From Flavobacteriales bacterium (GTDB lineage Bacteria > Bacteroidota > Bacteroidia > Flavobacteriales > JADGDT01): 12,051 nt of DNA. A program made the translations under genes and the position numbers. The notes beneath the pieces were generated by a model. That model saw only the letters and a list, made by a program, of their open reading frames with translations. It ran no database searches and had not been told where the DNA came from. How positions within the stretch are numbered: the stretch's first letter is position 1; every line of letters starts with the position of its first letter. The stretch lies in contig JAGLEB010000076.1 of the NCBI GenBank assembly GCA_023145275.1, forward strand, positions 1 through 12,051. The letters run 5' to 3'. Shown piece by piece: positions 1 through 8,019 of this stretch.

Positions 1-467
1 TAATTGGTCAAAGTTCTAAGGAAGAAGTGATTCAGGAAACGTTTATTAATAATTTATCGATTATTTCTGCTGGAGCAATTCCGCCAAATCCATCTGAGTT
101 GCTACTCGATAAACGATTAGATATCTTAATTGAAGAATTGAAAAAAGATTTTGAATATATTATTCTTGATACCCCTCCGGTAGGTCTTGTAGCTGATGCT
201 TTCCAGTTAATGCATTTGAGTGATGTAAATTTATTTATGGTTCGTCAAAATTATACCGAAAGTGAAGTTTTAGACTTTATCAGTGATAAGTATAATAATG
301 GTATCGTGAAAAATATTAGTATCATTTTTAATGATTTCACACCTGACTCTTCTTATGGATACGGTTATGGATATGGATATGGATACGGTTATGGCTATGG
401 CTATTATGAAGAAGATGATTCACAGTTGAAGAAATCTATGGTTAGTAGACTTTTTAAAAGGAAATAA
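1..467 (+). CDS. BY-kinase / polysaccharide co-polymerase, C-terminal end only (5' end outside window)
   Basis: This is the last 154 codons of a tyrosine autokinase of the Wzc/CapB type, which controls chain length and export of capsule or exopolysaccharide at the inner membrane. The frame is already open at base 3 and reads IGQSSKEEV, matching LIGQVSKEEI in the downstream paralogue, so the GTG at 27 is not the start and the gene continues upstream. Visible parts are the IPPNPSELL segment, Walker B (YIILDTPPVG) and the C-terminal tyrosine cluster, eight Tyr-Gly pairs followed by Tyr-Tyr (10 tyrosines), then an acidic EEDD and a basic end. In the family these tyrosines are the autophosphorylation sites. 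The Walker A region and the periplasmic domain lie outside the window. The next gene starts 14 bases after the stop and is a paralogue, so the two are probably cotranscribed. Confidence 0.9.
   Translation, partial: IGQSSKEEVIQETFINNLSIISAGAIPPNPSELLLDKRLDILIEELKKDFEYIILDTPPVGLVADAFQLMHLSDVNLFMVRQNYTESEVLDFISDKYNNGIVKNISIIFNDFTPDSSYGYGYGYGYGYGYGYGYYEEDDSQLKKSMVSRLFKRK
355..408 (+). repeat. In-frame hexanucleotide Tyr-Gly codon repeat
   Basis: This run of TAT/TAC-GGN hexamers encodes (Tyr-Gly)8 followed by Tyr-Tyr in the first kinase. The unit is 6 bp, so slippage would change the number of phosphorylatable tyrosines without breaking the frame. The equivalent tract in the next gene (about 2829-2861) has only six tyrosines. 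Codons vary (TAT/TAC, GGA/GGT/GGC), so this is not a perfect microsatellite. Confidence 0.75.
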
Positions 468-481
468 TTAACAGCTTGTAG

Positions 482-2917
482 ATGTCATCAAAAGAGGAAT
501 ATTTTATTGAGGAAGTTGGTAATGACCTCTTTGATATAAAAGGGATTATATTAAAATTGCTTGGTTATTGGCAGTATTTTGTATTAGCTATTGCATTTTT
601 TCTAATGCTGGCCTTTGCAAAAAACTATATTACATTACCAACGTATGAGCTTGATACTGTTATATCAGTAAAAGAGGAGAAAAATCCTTTTCTTTCGTCT
701 AATGTCTCTTTGATGTTTAATTGGGGCGGTGCTTCTGATAAGATACAAACTGTAATAACTATTCTGAAATCAAGAACTCATAACGAAGCAGTTGTTAAGA
801 ATCTTGGAATGGAGGTTTCGGTTTATCGAGTTGATCATTTCAAGGAAATAAAGCTTTATGATGAAGCTCCATTTTACCCTGTTATTGATAGAAATCATCC
901 TCAAATTATTTCGAATGCTCTTTTTGTTACAATTACTAGTGAAGAAGAGTATAAAATTAGACTGCCTAAAATGGAATCTTACTCAATGTTTGACTTTGAG
1001 AAGGATAAGGCAGTGGCAGTAAATGAAGGGCATGATGAGCAAGTTATTAAAGGGAAGTTTAATGAATGGATTGAAACTCCATATTTTAAAGTCTTTTTAA
1101 ATAAGAATTTTATTTCAGAGCAATATACTAAAGGAACTGAGTATAAAGTACAGATTAAGAATTACAATAATGTAGTTTCTTACTTTATGAAGAATGTTAA
1201 TATCAAGCAGAAAACAAAAGATGCTTCTATTCTTCAAGTTAGCTTAAGAGGTCAGAATAAGAGTGAAGTTGTTAGGTTTCTTAACGAAACAACTAGAGTT
1301 TTTCAAGAGTATGAGCTTAATGAGAAAAATCGTGTCGCGATAAATACAATGGAGTTTATCGATAGGCAGCTTAGAGGTGTTACCGATACTCTTAGAAATG
1401 CTGAACAGAAACTTCAGAAATTTAGAGAGAGTAATAAACTCCTTGATGTTAGTAGTGAGGCTAGTCAGATCTATACACTAATTGCAGATTTAGAATCGCA
1501 GAAAGCCACTATAAATCTTCGATTGAGATATTATTCTTATTTAGAAAGCTATATTAGGGACAACGATAACTATACTGGTATTACTGCACCTTCAGTTGTT
1601 GGTGTTGATGATGTTTTATTAATTAACTTAATAGGGCAGATTACTGAAGTTAGTATCGAAAAAAACAAAGCTTCATATGCTAGTACAGCAATGAGTCCTT
1701 TAATGGATAGCTATGAAAGGCAGCTTAAAGTTTTAAAGACTACACTGCTTGAGAATGTGAAAAATTTAATTTCAGCTACAAAAATATCATTGACTCAAGT
1801 AGAGGAACGCTTGGACGATGTAAATAATAAAATTCAAGAATTACCTGGTAGTGAACAAAAATGGTTAAACATTAAGCGTTTTTATGATTTGTCAGAACAG
1901 CAGTATAACTTCCTTCTGCAAAAAAGGTCTGAAGCTGGAATTGTAAAAGCTGCAAATGTATCAGATGTTAAGATTCTTGATTCTGCCAAGGATGTAGGAC
2001 GTGGTCCTGTAGCACCTAATCCGATGTTGAATTATATTTTGGCAGTTGGTATGGGTTTTTTGTTCCCATTGCTAGTTATCTTAATAATTGAGTTTTTTAA
2101 TAATAAAATACAGACGCCTTCCGATATAGAGAATAAATATGCCATTCCTCTTTTAGGGATGATAGGTCATAGCTCTTTAAAAGATAATCTTGTTGTTGCT
2201 AAGAAAGGTAAGTCAGGGATCGCTGAATCTTTTAGGAGTTTGAGGTCGAATCTTCAGTTTTTATTCAAAAAGAAAGGAGATAATATTTCAAGTAGTAAGG
2301 TTATTTTGGTTACCTCATCAATAGGTAGCGAGGGAAAAACCTTTACTTCAATTAATCTTGCAACTGTATTGTCTTTAAGTAATAAGAAGACATTATTAAT
2401 TGGTGTTGATTTGCGAAAGCCGAAGATTTACAACGATTTTAATTTATCAAATAAAAAAGGCTTATCTAATTACCTTATTGGACAAGTGTCAAAAGAAGAA
2501 ATAATTCAATCTACAGCTTATGGAACTCTAGATATTATATCTGCAGGACCTATTCCTCCAAATCCATCTGAGTTACTTTTAGAAGATAACCTAGGTCAAT
2601 TACTTGACGAACTGAAAAAAGAGTACGATTATATAGTACTTGATACGCCTCCAGTGGGATTAGTAGCTGATGCTTTTCAATTGATGCAGTATTCTGATGC
2701 TAATATTTATATAGCTCGACAAAATTACACTGATAAGTCTATATTAAAATCTATTGATGATAAGTATAGAAACAAGGAGGTTGAGAATATTGCTATAGTC
2801 CTAAATGACTTTGAATCAAAATCAGGCTATGGATACGGGTATGGCTACGGATATGGATATTTCGAAGAAGAAAATGAAAGCATGATTCAAAAAATAAAAA
2901 GTTTTTTCAAATCATAA
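482..2917 (+). CDS. BY-kinase / polysaccharide co-polymerase (Wzz-GNVR-kinase fusion)
   Basis: This complete 811-aa polysaccharide co-polymerase is fused to a bacterial tyrosine kinase. In order: a cytoplasmic N-terminus; a membrane segment about 30-46; a large periplasmic Wzz-like region to about 515 that is helical around 285-345 and 405-480; a second membrane segment about 517-538; then the cytoplasmic kinase. Walker A is GSEGKT (615-620, Lys619), Walker A' is GVDLRKPK (641-648, Asp643) and Walker B is IVLDTPP (718-724, Asp721). The tail holds six tyrosines alternating with glycine (783-793). Family knowledge: cycles of oligomerisation and Tyr-tail phosphorylation set sugar chain length and export. 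It lies 14 bp after a paralogous kinase, and over the shared C-terminal part the two proteins are clearly similar but not identical, so this is an old tandem duplication. It is probably the last gene of a surface polysaccharide operon, because the next gene is convergent. Confidence 0.93.
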   Translation: MSSKEEYFIEEVGNDLFDIKGIILKLLGYWQYFVLAIAFFLMLAFAKNYITLPTYELDTVISVKEEKNPFLSSNVSLMFNWGGASDKIQTVITILKSRTHNEAVVKNLGMEVSVYRVDHFKEIKLYDEAPFYPVIDRNHPQIISNALFVTITSEEEYKIRLPKMESYSMFDFEKDKAVAVNEGHDEQVIKGKFNEWIETPYFKVFLNKNFISEQYTKGTEYKVQIKNYNNVVSYFMKNVNIKQKTKDASILQVSLRGQNKSEVVRFLNETTRVFQEYELNEKNRVAINTMEFIDRQLRGVTDTLRNAEQKLQKFRESNKLLDVSSEASQIYTLIADLESQKATINLRLRYYSYLESYIRDNDNYTGITAPSVVGVDDVLLINLIGQITEVSIEKNKASYASTAMSPLMDSYERQLKVLKTTLLENVKNLISATKISLTQVEERLDDVNNKIQELPGSEQKWLNIKRFYDLSEQQYNFLLQKRSEAGIVKAANVSDVKILDSAKDVGRGPVAPNPMLNYILAVGMGFLFPLLVILIIEFFNNKIQTPSDIENKYAIPLLGMIGHSSLKDNLVVAKKGKSGIAESFRSLRSNLQFLFKKKGDNISSSKVILVTSSIGSEGKTFTSINLATVLSLSNKKTLLIGVDLRKPKIYNDFNLSNKKGLSNYLIGQVSKEEIIQSTAYGTLDIISAGPIPPNPSELLLEDNLGQLLDELKKEYDYIVLDTPPVGLVADAFQLMQYSDANIYIARQNYTDKSILKSIDDKYRNKEVENIAIVLNDFESKSGYGYGYGYGYGYFEEENESMIQKIKSFFKS

Positions 2918-2940
2918 CCTTCAATTCATTTTGTTGCTTA

Positions 2941-4386
2941 TTAAGCTTTATTCTTTTTGTCTTTTAACATTCTTATTTTTATTTTAAATATTGCGAATGT
3001 TAATGTCATGAATGGACTAATTAGGTTAAAGAAAGCATAGGGTGCATATGCAAAAGTTGATACGCCTAATACCGAGGCTTGTGTTGCACCACAAGTATTC
3101 CAGGGAATTAATACCGATGTTACAGTACCTGAGTCTTCAAGTGTTCTAGATAGATTTTCGGGTGCAAGACCTCTTTCTTTATATGCCTCTGCATACATTC
3201 GTCCAGGGACTACAATTGCCAAATATTGATCAGACGCTGTAAGGTTGAAAAATATAGATGTTCCTGTAGTGGCAATGAATAAAGAAGCTATTCCTTTTCC
3301 CATTTTTAATATTGCCTTCGAAATTACATGTAATGCACCAATAGCTTCCATTATTCCACCAAAAATCATAGCTGTAATGATTAGCCAAATAGTGTTTAAC
3401 ATTCCAGCCATTCCACTTGTTGTTAGTAGGCTGTCTAATAGTTTGTTGTGAGTAGCTAAGTCAGTATCTCCGATCATAGACTGGATGATTATTTTATATG
3501 AAACTTGAAAAGTTAATGTTTCACCACCCGATAATTGTTCTAAAAGATGAGGTTGAAAGAAATATGCAAATATTCCTCCAAGAAGAGTTCCTATAAAAAG
3601 TGCTGGTAATGCTGGGACCTTCTTTATTATCATATATATTACTAATACTGGAACAATAAATAACCAAGGGCTTATATTAAATGTATCACTTAATGCATCT
3701 AGGATTACGTGTGTGTCAACTGTTGCAGTAGCATCGCTATATGAGAAACCCATGATTAAATAAATTACCAAAGCTATACCCATTGATGGGAATGTTGTGT
3801 AGGTCATGTATTTTATGTGTGTGAAAAGATCTGTGCCAGCCATTGCAGGAGCAAGGTTTGTGGTATCTGACATAGGTGACATTTTATCCCCAAAATATGC
3901 CCCCGAAATTATAGCACCACCAATTACTTCTTCAGGAAGCCCTAAGGCCTTACCTATACCTAATAAGGCTACACCTATAGTTGCAACTGTAGACCAACTA
4001 CTCCCCGTCGCTAGAGAAACTAGTGCTGAGATTATAGCAGTGGCAAATAGAAAAATTGTTGGATTTAGTATTTGTAGGCCATAGTATACCATTGCTGGTA
4101 CTATTCCCGAAAGTAGCCAAGTTCCGGCAAGTGAACCAATAAATAGCAAAATAACGATTGCTGATGAGGTCGCTTTTAGATTGTTAGCTACCCCTTCAAA
4201 CATTTCTTCGTAATTATACCCTTGGAAATACCCAATAAAACCTGCAGTTAAAGCTCCAAATAGTAGCGCCATTTGATTTGCTCCTGCTAAAGTATCATCA
4301 AAAACCATTACATTGTACGAAAGGAGAGGAATAAGTACAATTATTGGGATGAATGAATTAAATAATGAAATCTTTTTTTTGTGCAT
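2941..4386 (-). CDS. nhaC: Na+/H+ antiporter of the NhaC family
   Basis: This 481-aa polytopic membrane protein has about a dozen hydrophobic segments. Conserved NhaC-type stretches are GSSWSTVAT (128-136), the polar helix break GAYFGDKMSPMSDTTNLAP (162-180), NLTASDQYLAIVVPGRM (381-397) and EDSGTVTSVLIPWNTCGA (417-434). Family members exchange Na+ for H+ across the inner membrane, giving sodium and pH homeostasis; some relatives instead swap malate and lactate, and substrate choice cannot be read from sequence alone. Length is normal. It is convergent with the kinase gene, 23 bp from its stop, and 113 bp downstream of the PLP enzyme gene on the same strand. A promoter-like TTG-N22-TACATTTA lies in that gap. 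The ATG start is followed by Lys-rich residues and then a first membrane helix, which fits a true N-terminus. Confidence 0.92.
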   Translation of the reverse strand: MHKKKISLFNSFIPIIVLIPLLSYNVMVFDDTLAGANQMALLFGALTAGFIGYFQGYNYEEMFEGVANNLKATSSAIVILLFIGSLAGTWLLSGIVPAMVYYGLQILNPTIFLFATAIISALVSLATGSSWSTVATIGVALLGIGKALGLPEEVIGGAIISGAYFGDKMSPMSDTTNLAPAMAGTDLFTHIKYMTYTTFPSMGIALVIYLIMGFSYSDATATVDTHVILDALSDTFNISPWLFIVPVLVIYMIIKKVPALPALFIGTLLGGIFAYFFQPHLLEQLSGGETLTFQVSYKIIIQSMIGDTDLATHNKLLDSLLTTSGMAGMLNTIWLIITAMIFGGIMEAIGALHVISKAILKMGKGIASLFIATTGTSIFFNLTASDQYLAIVVPGRMYAEAYKERGLAPENLSRTLEDSGTVTSVLIPWNTCGATQASVLGVSTFAYAPYAFFNLISPFMTLTFAIFKIKIRMLKDKKNKA

Positions 4387-4453
4387 AAAATATTATTATT
4401 GATAAGTGTAATTAAATCATTATGCCTTTTTTTGATGAAAAAACATATATTGC

Positions 4454-4487
4454 TAAATGTATTAAAAAAATGGTTGGTAATTGTCAA
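4454..4487 (-). promoter_or_regulatory. Possible promoter of nhaC
   Basis: On the minus strand, TTGA (4487-4484) is followed after 22 bases by TACATTTA (4461-4454), 7 of 8 to the Bacteroidota -7 box TAnnTTTG. It lies about 67 bases upstream of the nhaC ATG. The last G of the box is missing, so this is tentative. Confidence 0.35.
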
Positions 4488-4499
4488 TTCAATTATTAA

Positions 4500-5723
4500 T
4501 CAGTTTTTATTTGCAGAATAGTTGTTTAATATTCCTGTACTAACCATACAACTCTTGATATTTTGAAATGTCCTCTCAATGTCGTGGTCTAAACCAATTG
4601 AAAATCTTATTAAGCCTTTTCCGATACCTATTTTGTGTTGTTCTTTTATAGAGATTTCTGAAGACGTACTTGTGCCTGGCGCCGAAAATAATGTTTTATA
4701 AAAACCAAGGCTGACTGCTAAAAGGCCAATGTTGACTTTTTGCATAGTTTCCATTAGTAAATTTGCTTTTTCTAAGGATCCAACATCAATTGTGAACATT
4801 CCTGAATATCCAAAACCTTCATTCTTTAATTTTGTGATTAAGTGATTTTGTGGGTGACTAGCCAGCCCAGGATAGGATACTTTTATTCCGATCTCTTCAA
4901 ATTTTCTAGATAGATACATTGCGTTGTTTGAATGTTGTTTCATTCGAAGATGTAAGGTTCTTAAGTTTTTGGTTATGCTTGAAGCTCGTATAGGATCTAA
5001 TACGGAGCCCAATAACATGCTCGATCCATCATTCAAACTTTTTAAGCTGTTTATGAATTCTGTTGAACCACAAATAGCACCACCTAAAGTGTCAGAAGCT
5101 CCATTTATATATTTAGTGAGGCTATATACTACGATATCCGCCCCAAGTCTTATAGGGCTTAGTACCATTGGGCTAAAAGTATTGTCGATAACTAATTTTA
5201 TATTGTGTTTTTTTGCAATTGCCGATATTGTTGGAATATCTGCTACTTCGAGCAGTGGGTTGCTTATAGACTCTATATATATAAGCTTAGTGTTGTTGTT
5301 TATTGCATTTTCTATTTCTTTGACGTCTGTGGGGGAAACAAACTTAGTGTGGATATTGAATTTTGGTAAATAATTTTGAAGAAAGGCGTGTGTCCCTCCA
5401 TAAATAGTTCTACTGGCAATTATTTCATCTCCCGAGTTGCATAGTTGGAGAATAGTAGGTGTAATAGCACCCATTCCTGAAGCTGTAACGTGTGCAGATT
5501 CACTACCTTCCATAGCTGCTAATGCATCTGAAAGAAATTGACCGCTAGGGCTTGTGTGACGGGAGTATAAGAATAAACCATCAGATTTACCCTCGAAGGT
5601 GTCTAGCATATCTTGAGCTTTGTCGAATGTAAATGTTGAGGAATCTGTTATAGCTGGATTGACACCTTTGTGATTGTCAGAATAATTTAAGTCTTGAAGA
5701 TTATTGGCAGGATCAAATTTCAT
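4500..5723 (-). CDS. Cys/Met metabolism PLP-dependent enzyme (methionine gamma-lyase / cystathionine gamma-synthase-like)
   Basis: This is a fold-type I PLP enzyme of the trans-sulfuration family, 407 aa from the ATG at 5723. The longest open frame begins nine codons earlier with TTG (5750); the ATG is preferred because Bacteroidota rarely use TTG. In 407-aa numbering, SLTK carries the PLP lysine (Lys204), VIDNTFSP the pyridine-binding Asp180, YSRHTSPSG the family YxRxxxP-like loop (from Tyr53), YGGTHAF the substrate-site Tyr108, and LIRFSIG the carboxylate-binding Arg373. Members perform gamma-elimination or gamma-replacement on methionine, cystathionine or O-acylhomoserine. The active-site cysteine typical of classical methionine gamma-lyase (YGCT) is glycine here (YGGT), so lyase, synthase and sulfhydrylase activities cannot be separated. 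It stands alone, with no methionine biosynthesis neighbours. Confidence 0.85.
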   Translation of the reverse strand: MKFDPANNLQDLNYSDNHKGVNPAITDSSTFTFDKAQDMLDTFEGKSDGLFLYSRHTSPSGQFLSDALAAMEGSESAHVTASGMGAITPTILQLCNSGDEIIASRTIYGGTHAFLQNYLPKFNIHTKFVSPTDVKEIENAINNNTKLIYIESISNPLLEVADIPTISAIAKKHNIKLVIDNTFSPMVLSPIRLGADIVVYSLTKYINGASDTLGGAICGSTEFINSLKSLNDGSSMLLGSVLDPIRASSITKNLRTLHLRMKQHSNNAMYLSRKFEEIGIKVSYPGLASHPQNHLITKLKNEGFGYSGMFTIDVGSLEKANLLMETMQKVNIGLLAVSLGFYKTLFSAPGTSTSSEISIKEQHKIGIGKGLIRFSIGLDHDIERTFQNIKSCMVSTGILNNYSANKN

Positions 5724-5792
5724 TTCACATCTATTTTGAGTTAATTTCAAACAAGATATAAAATTACTTTTAAATATGATGATATTTGGTTA

Positions 5793-5941
5793 TACAGTCT
5801 GAAACTTAATCAGAGTCTCTTAGAAAATCACAATGAATCATCATCGAATATAAAAAGCCTCAATTTATAGGTCAATATATTATAGCTACTAACGATATAA
5901 TGCTTCCTGAGATGATATATAAGAATCAGTTTCAGACTGTA
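5793..5941. repeat. 149-bp sequence with 14-bp terminal inverted repeats (MITE-like candidate)
   Basis: TACAGTCTGAAACT (5793-5806) is the exact reverse complement of AGTTTCAGACTGTA (5928-5941). The similarity continues inwards with mismatches (TAATC against the complement of GAATC). The interior is AT-rich and has no coding frame. It fills nearly the whole 227-bp gap between pepE and the PLP enzyme gene. No clear target-site duplication is visible next to the arms. It could be a miniature inverted-repeat element, or a long-range mRNA structure at the 3' end of the pepE transcript. Confidence 0.5.
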
Positions 5942-5950
5942 GTGTCTTTA

Positions 5951-6652
5951 TTAGAATTTTATTTTTGCTCCACTGCTAAGTTCATAGGGTGTTTTTCCCT
6001 GTTCGAAAATCCTTGCATCTAACTTTCCTTTCAAAGTAACAGTTTCATTATTTACCTCTAGCCAACTGCCTTCTCTAAGCCCAACCACAGGGGTGTTGTT
6101 CTGAGTGTGGAATTCTTTAATACGCGTTTCTCTTGTTTCTCCTTTGTGCTTAGATGTAGGGTCTGGATCTAAATAGTGAGGGTTCATGTTGAACGGTACA
6201 AGACCTAGAGTGTCAAAGCTTGAAGGTAGTACTATTGGCATATCATTTGTAGTTTTCATGTTGAGACCAGTAATGTTGCATCCTGCAGAAGTACCCATGT
6301 AAAGAGCTCCATTCTCTACAGCATACTTAATTGCCTTCATCAGCCCTAATTCGTGAAGTTGTTTAACTAATAAAAAAGTGTTTCCACCTCCTGTAAAGAA
6401 TCCGTCAGCTTTAGCAATAGCAGCTTCTTGATCTTCAAATTCATGAATCCCTTTAATGTTTAATCCTATCTCAGCAAATTTTTCTTTTGCTAAACTGGTA
6501 TAATCATCGTGTGATATTCCACCTGGCCTAGCAAAGGGAATGAAAACTATATTTTTTTTATCACCAAAGAAAACTTTGACTTCTGGCAATATGTATTCTA
6601 AATAGCTACTTCCGTAGATTGTTGACGTGCTTACTATTAATGCTCTTTTCAT
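5951..6652 (-). CDS. pepE: Peptidase E (alpha-aspartyl dipeptidase, family S51)
   Basis: This 233-aa cytoplasmic serine dipeptidase cleaves dipeptides with N-terminal aspartate. The E. coli enzyme is 229 aa, and its catalytic triad Ser120/Asp135/His157 lines up with Ser122 (GTSAG), Asp137 (TTNDMPIV) and His159 (NPHY). Other shared stretches are FIPFARPGG (37-45), DDYT, GGGNTFLL (88-95) and HKGETRETRI. The frame is open to a TTG at 6736, but that start would add 28 residues with no counterpart in the family, overlap the upstream gene by 25 bases, and place the promoter inside the coding region. The ATG at 6652 gives the family length and leaves a 59-base gap. Normal in all key residues. It probably recycles peptides, and the neighbours suggest no special pathway. 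Confidence 0.93.
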   Translation of the reverse strand: MKRALIVSTSTIYGSSYLEYILPEVKVFFGDKKNIVFIPFARPGGISHDDYTSLAKEKFAEIGLNIKGIHEFEDQEAAIAKADGFFTGGGNTFLLVKQLHELGLMKAIKYAVENGALYMGTSAGCNITGLNMKTTNDMPIVLPSSFDTLGLVPFNMNPHYLDPDPTSKHKGETRETRIKEFHTQNNTPVVGLREGSWLEVNNETVTLKGKLDARIFEQGKTPYELSSGAKIKF

Positions 6653-6678
6653 CTTTTGTTTGTGTAAAAATTGATATA

Positions 6679-6686
6679 CAAATGTA
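6679..6686 (-). promoter_or_regulatory. -7 box of the pepE promoter
   Basis: On the minus strand this reads TACATTTG, a full match to the Bacteroidota TAnnTTTG element, ending 26 bases before the chosen pepE ATG (6652). No clear TTG -33 box is seen about 19 bases further upstream. If real, pepE has its own transcript, and the longer TTG-start frame would begin upstream of the transcription start. Confidence 0.5.
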
Positions 6687-6711
6687 GTAATTTCATAGTG
6701 GAAATTTAGAT

Positions 6712-7980
6712 CTACTTCTTGATTAATGCTGTCCAAATACTCAAAGTTTTATTGTCTATTCTCGTCCAAATTGGTCTAATTATGTTATTGTGTGCATCAA
6801 TGTTATTGTAATCTCCAAAAAAAGATTTATTGCTGACTTTAAATGGTTTTTCTGATATCACTTCATTGGTAAATGTTCTTGCTCCATCTGTTGAACTCGC
6901 AAGTATTACATCAAAGCTTCTGTCGTTATTTCTGCTATTGTCATAGTATATTAAATATATATTGCCATTTGATTGATCAACCGTCATCCAAGTAAAGAAT
7001 TGTTCGTCTGACAAATTATCTGTATTTATTTTAATATCGTCAGACCATGTCTCTCCTTTGTCTTCCGAATATTTTACAAATACATCTGGGTTTCCATTTC
7101 TATGATCGATCCAGTTTAAATATAGATTCCCCAAATTAGCACCCTTACTATTGTCGCATACTAGTACTGGCATGCCATTTACCCTTTTTAAGTCTTTGAT
7201 CTCATAATTCCATCCCCCTTTTTGATCTGCTATAGCCACTTCTTCATCTAGCCATGTTCTTCCATTATCAGTACTTTTATTGAAAAATATTTTTTCATTG
7301 AAAGCCCAAGTCACAAAAATATCTCCATTGAGGTTTGCGACTGGTACAGCACCTTCAACCGTATTGTCATCATCTAGGCAGTCACCAGCAAATTTTGAAA
7401 TCCTTTTTGCTACAGTCCAGTTTTCTCCTAAGTCTTTTGATTTTGAGAATAGAATAAGCGAGGAGTCGTTTTTGTTGCTTGAATTGTATTTGTCGAATTG
7501 TGTCCAAGTAACATATATATCGTTGTTTATTGGGTTGACTGTCGCCCATTCTTTGTCTTGTTGCTTGGGACTGTTTCTGCCAATTCCAGTACCTTTAGTC
7601 CATGTGTTACCACCATCATTAGATTTTTGAACAACTATCTGGTCTATGAAATTACTACTTGACCATCCCATACCTTCCGGATCTGATAGGTGAAAATAGT
7701 AGAAGTTGTTTTTTCTATCCGATATAATACATGGATCTCCGTAAACTCCTAGTGAGGATTTTAGTTTTTTAGTCTGCCAACTTATCCCGCCATCATGAGA
7801 TGTATGAACGTAATCTAGTACTGATCCTGCTACTATTTCATTGGTATTTCTCTTGTTTATTGAAATTGAAGGTTCGCAAGGTCCTGCAAATCTAGATTCG
7901 AAAATTTTTACATTTATGTAGTTTGATTGTGAATACAAAAATGTACTATTGAGAAAGATTAATAATATCAAGTACTTCAT
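6712..7980 (-). CDS. Exported Asp-box (BNR) repeat protein, sialidase-like beta-propeller
   Basis: This 422-aa protein has an N-terminal signal peptide (hydrophobic 3-15, likely cut after YSQS near 19) and no lipobox. Six Asp-boxes (S-x-D-x-G-x-x-W) are visible: SHDGGISW 61, SNDGGNTW 120, SKDLGENW 181, STDNGRTW 236, SEDKGETW 305 and STDGARTF 363. Spacing of about 55-70 residues suggests a six-bladed propeller. Stretches such as NNDIYVTWTQF and GNLYLNWIDHRNGNPDV are typical of BNR proteins. True sialidases also need an arginine triad and a FRIP/YRIP motif; I do not see that motif, so I call it a propeller of unknown substrate. It lacks the C-terminal sorting domain common on secreted Bacteroidota proteins. 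The divergent DUF6702 gene starts only 39 bp away. A near-match TAACTTTA at 8006-8013 (minus) could be its -7 box. Confidence 0.82.
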   Translation of the reverse strand: MKYLILLIFLNSTFLYSQSNYINVKIFESRFAGPCEPSISINKRNTNEIVAGSVLDYVHTSHDGGISWQTKKLKSSLGVYGDPCIISDRKNNFYYFHLSDPEGMGWSSSNFIDQIVVQKSNDGGNTWTKGTGIGRNSPKQQDKEWATVNPINNDIYVTWTQFDKYNSSNKNDSSLILFSKSKDLGENWTVAKRISKFAGDCLDDDNTVEGAVPVANLNGDIFVTWAFNEKIFFNKSTDNGRTWLDEEVAIADQKGGWNYEIKDLKRVNGMPVLVCDNSKGANLGNLYLNWIDHRNGNPDVFVKYSEDKGETWSDDIKINTDNLSDEQFFTWMTVDQSNGNIYLIYYDNSRNNDRSFDVILASSTDGARTFTNEVISEKPFKVSNKSFFGDYNNIDAHNNIIRPIWTRIDNKTLSIWTALIKK

Positions 7981-8019
7981 CTTTTTAGTTGGGGTTATGA
8001 TTTAATAAAGTTAATAAAA

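Noticed and set aside
2401..2430. Walker A' of the second kinase reads GVDLRKP instead of DxDLRKP
   Set aside because: The second aspartate (Asp643) is kept, and from memory this form is usual in Bacteroidota kinases, so it is not a sign of an inactive enzyme.
2918..2960. Possible bidirectional terminator between the kinase and nhaC
   Set aside because: The only palindrome (GCTTA-T-TAAGC) has a one-base loop and a weak AT stem; the T-rich stretch alone is not enough.
3245..4084. Rightward open frames inside nhaC
   Set aside because: They are antisense to a clearly conserved antiporter, have no family features and no promoter; they are shadows of the real gene.
4924..5373. 149-codon rightward frame inside the PLP enzyme gene
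   Set aside because: It lies opposite the PLP-binding core of a recognised enzyme and shows no domain of its own.
5751..5950. Small gene inside the inverted-repeat element
   Set aside because: All ATG-started frames on both strands end within about a dozen codons.
7280..7630. Rightward frame inside the BNR gene
   Set aside because: It is antisense to Asp-box repeats; the open frame follows from the repeat codon use.
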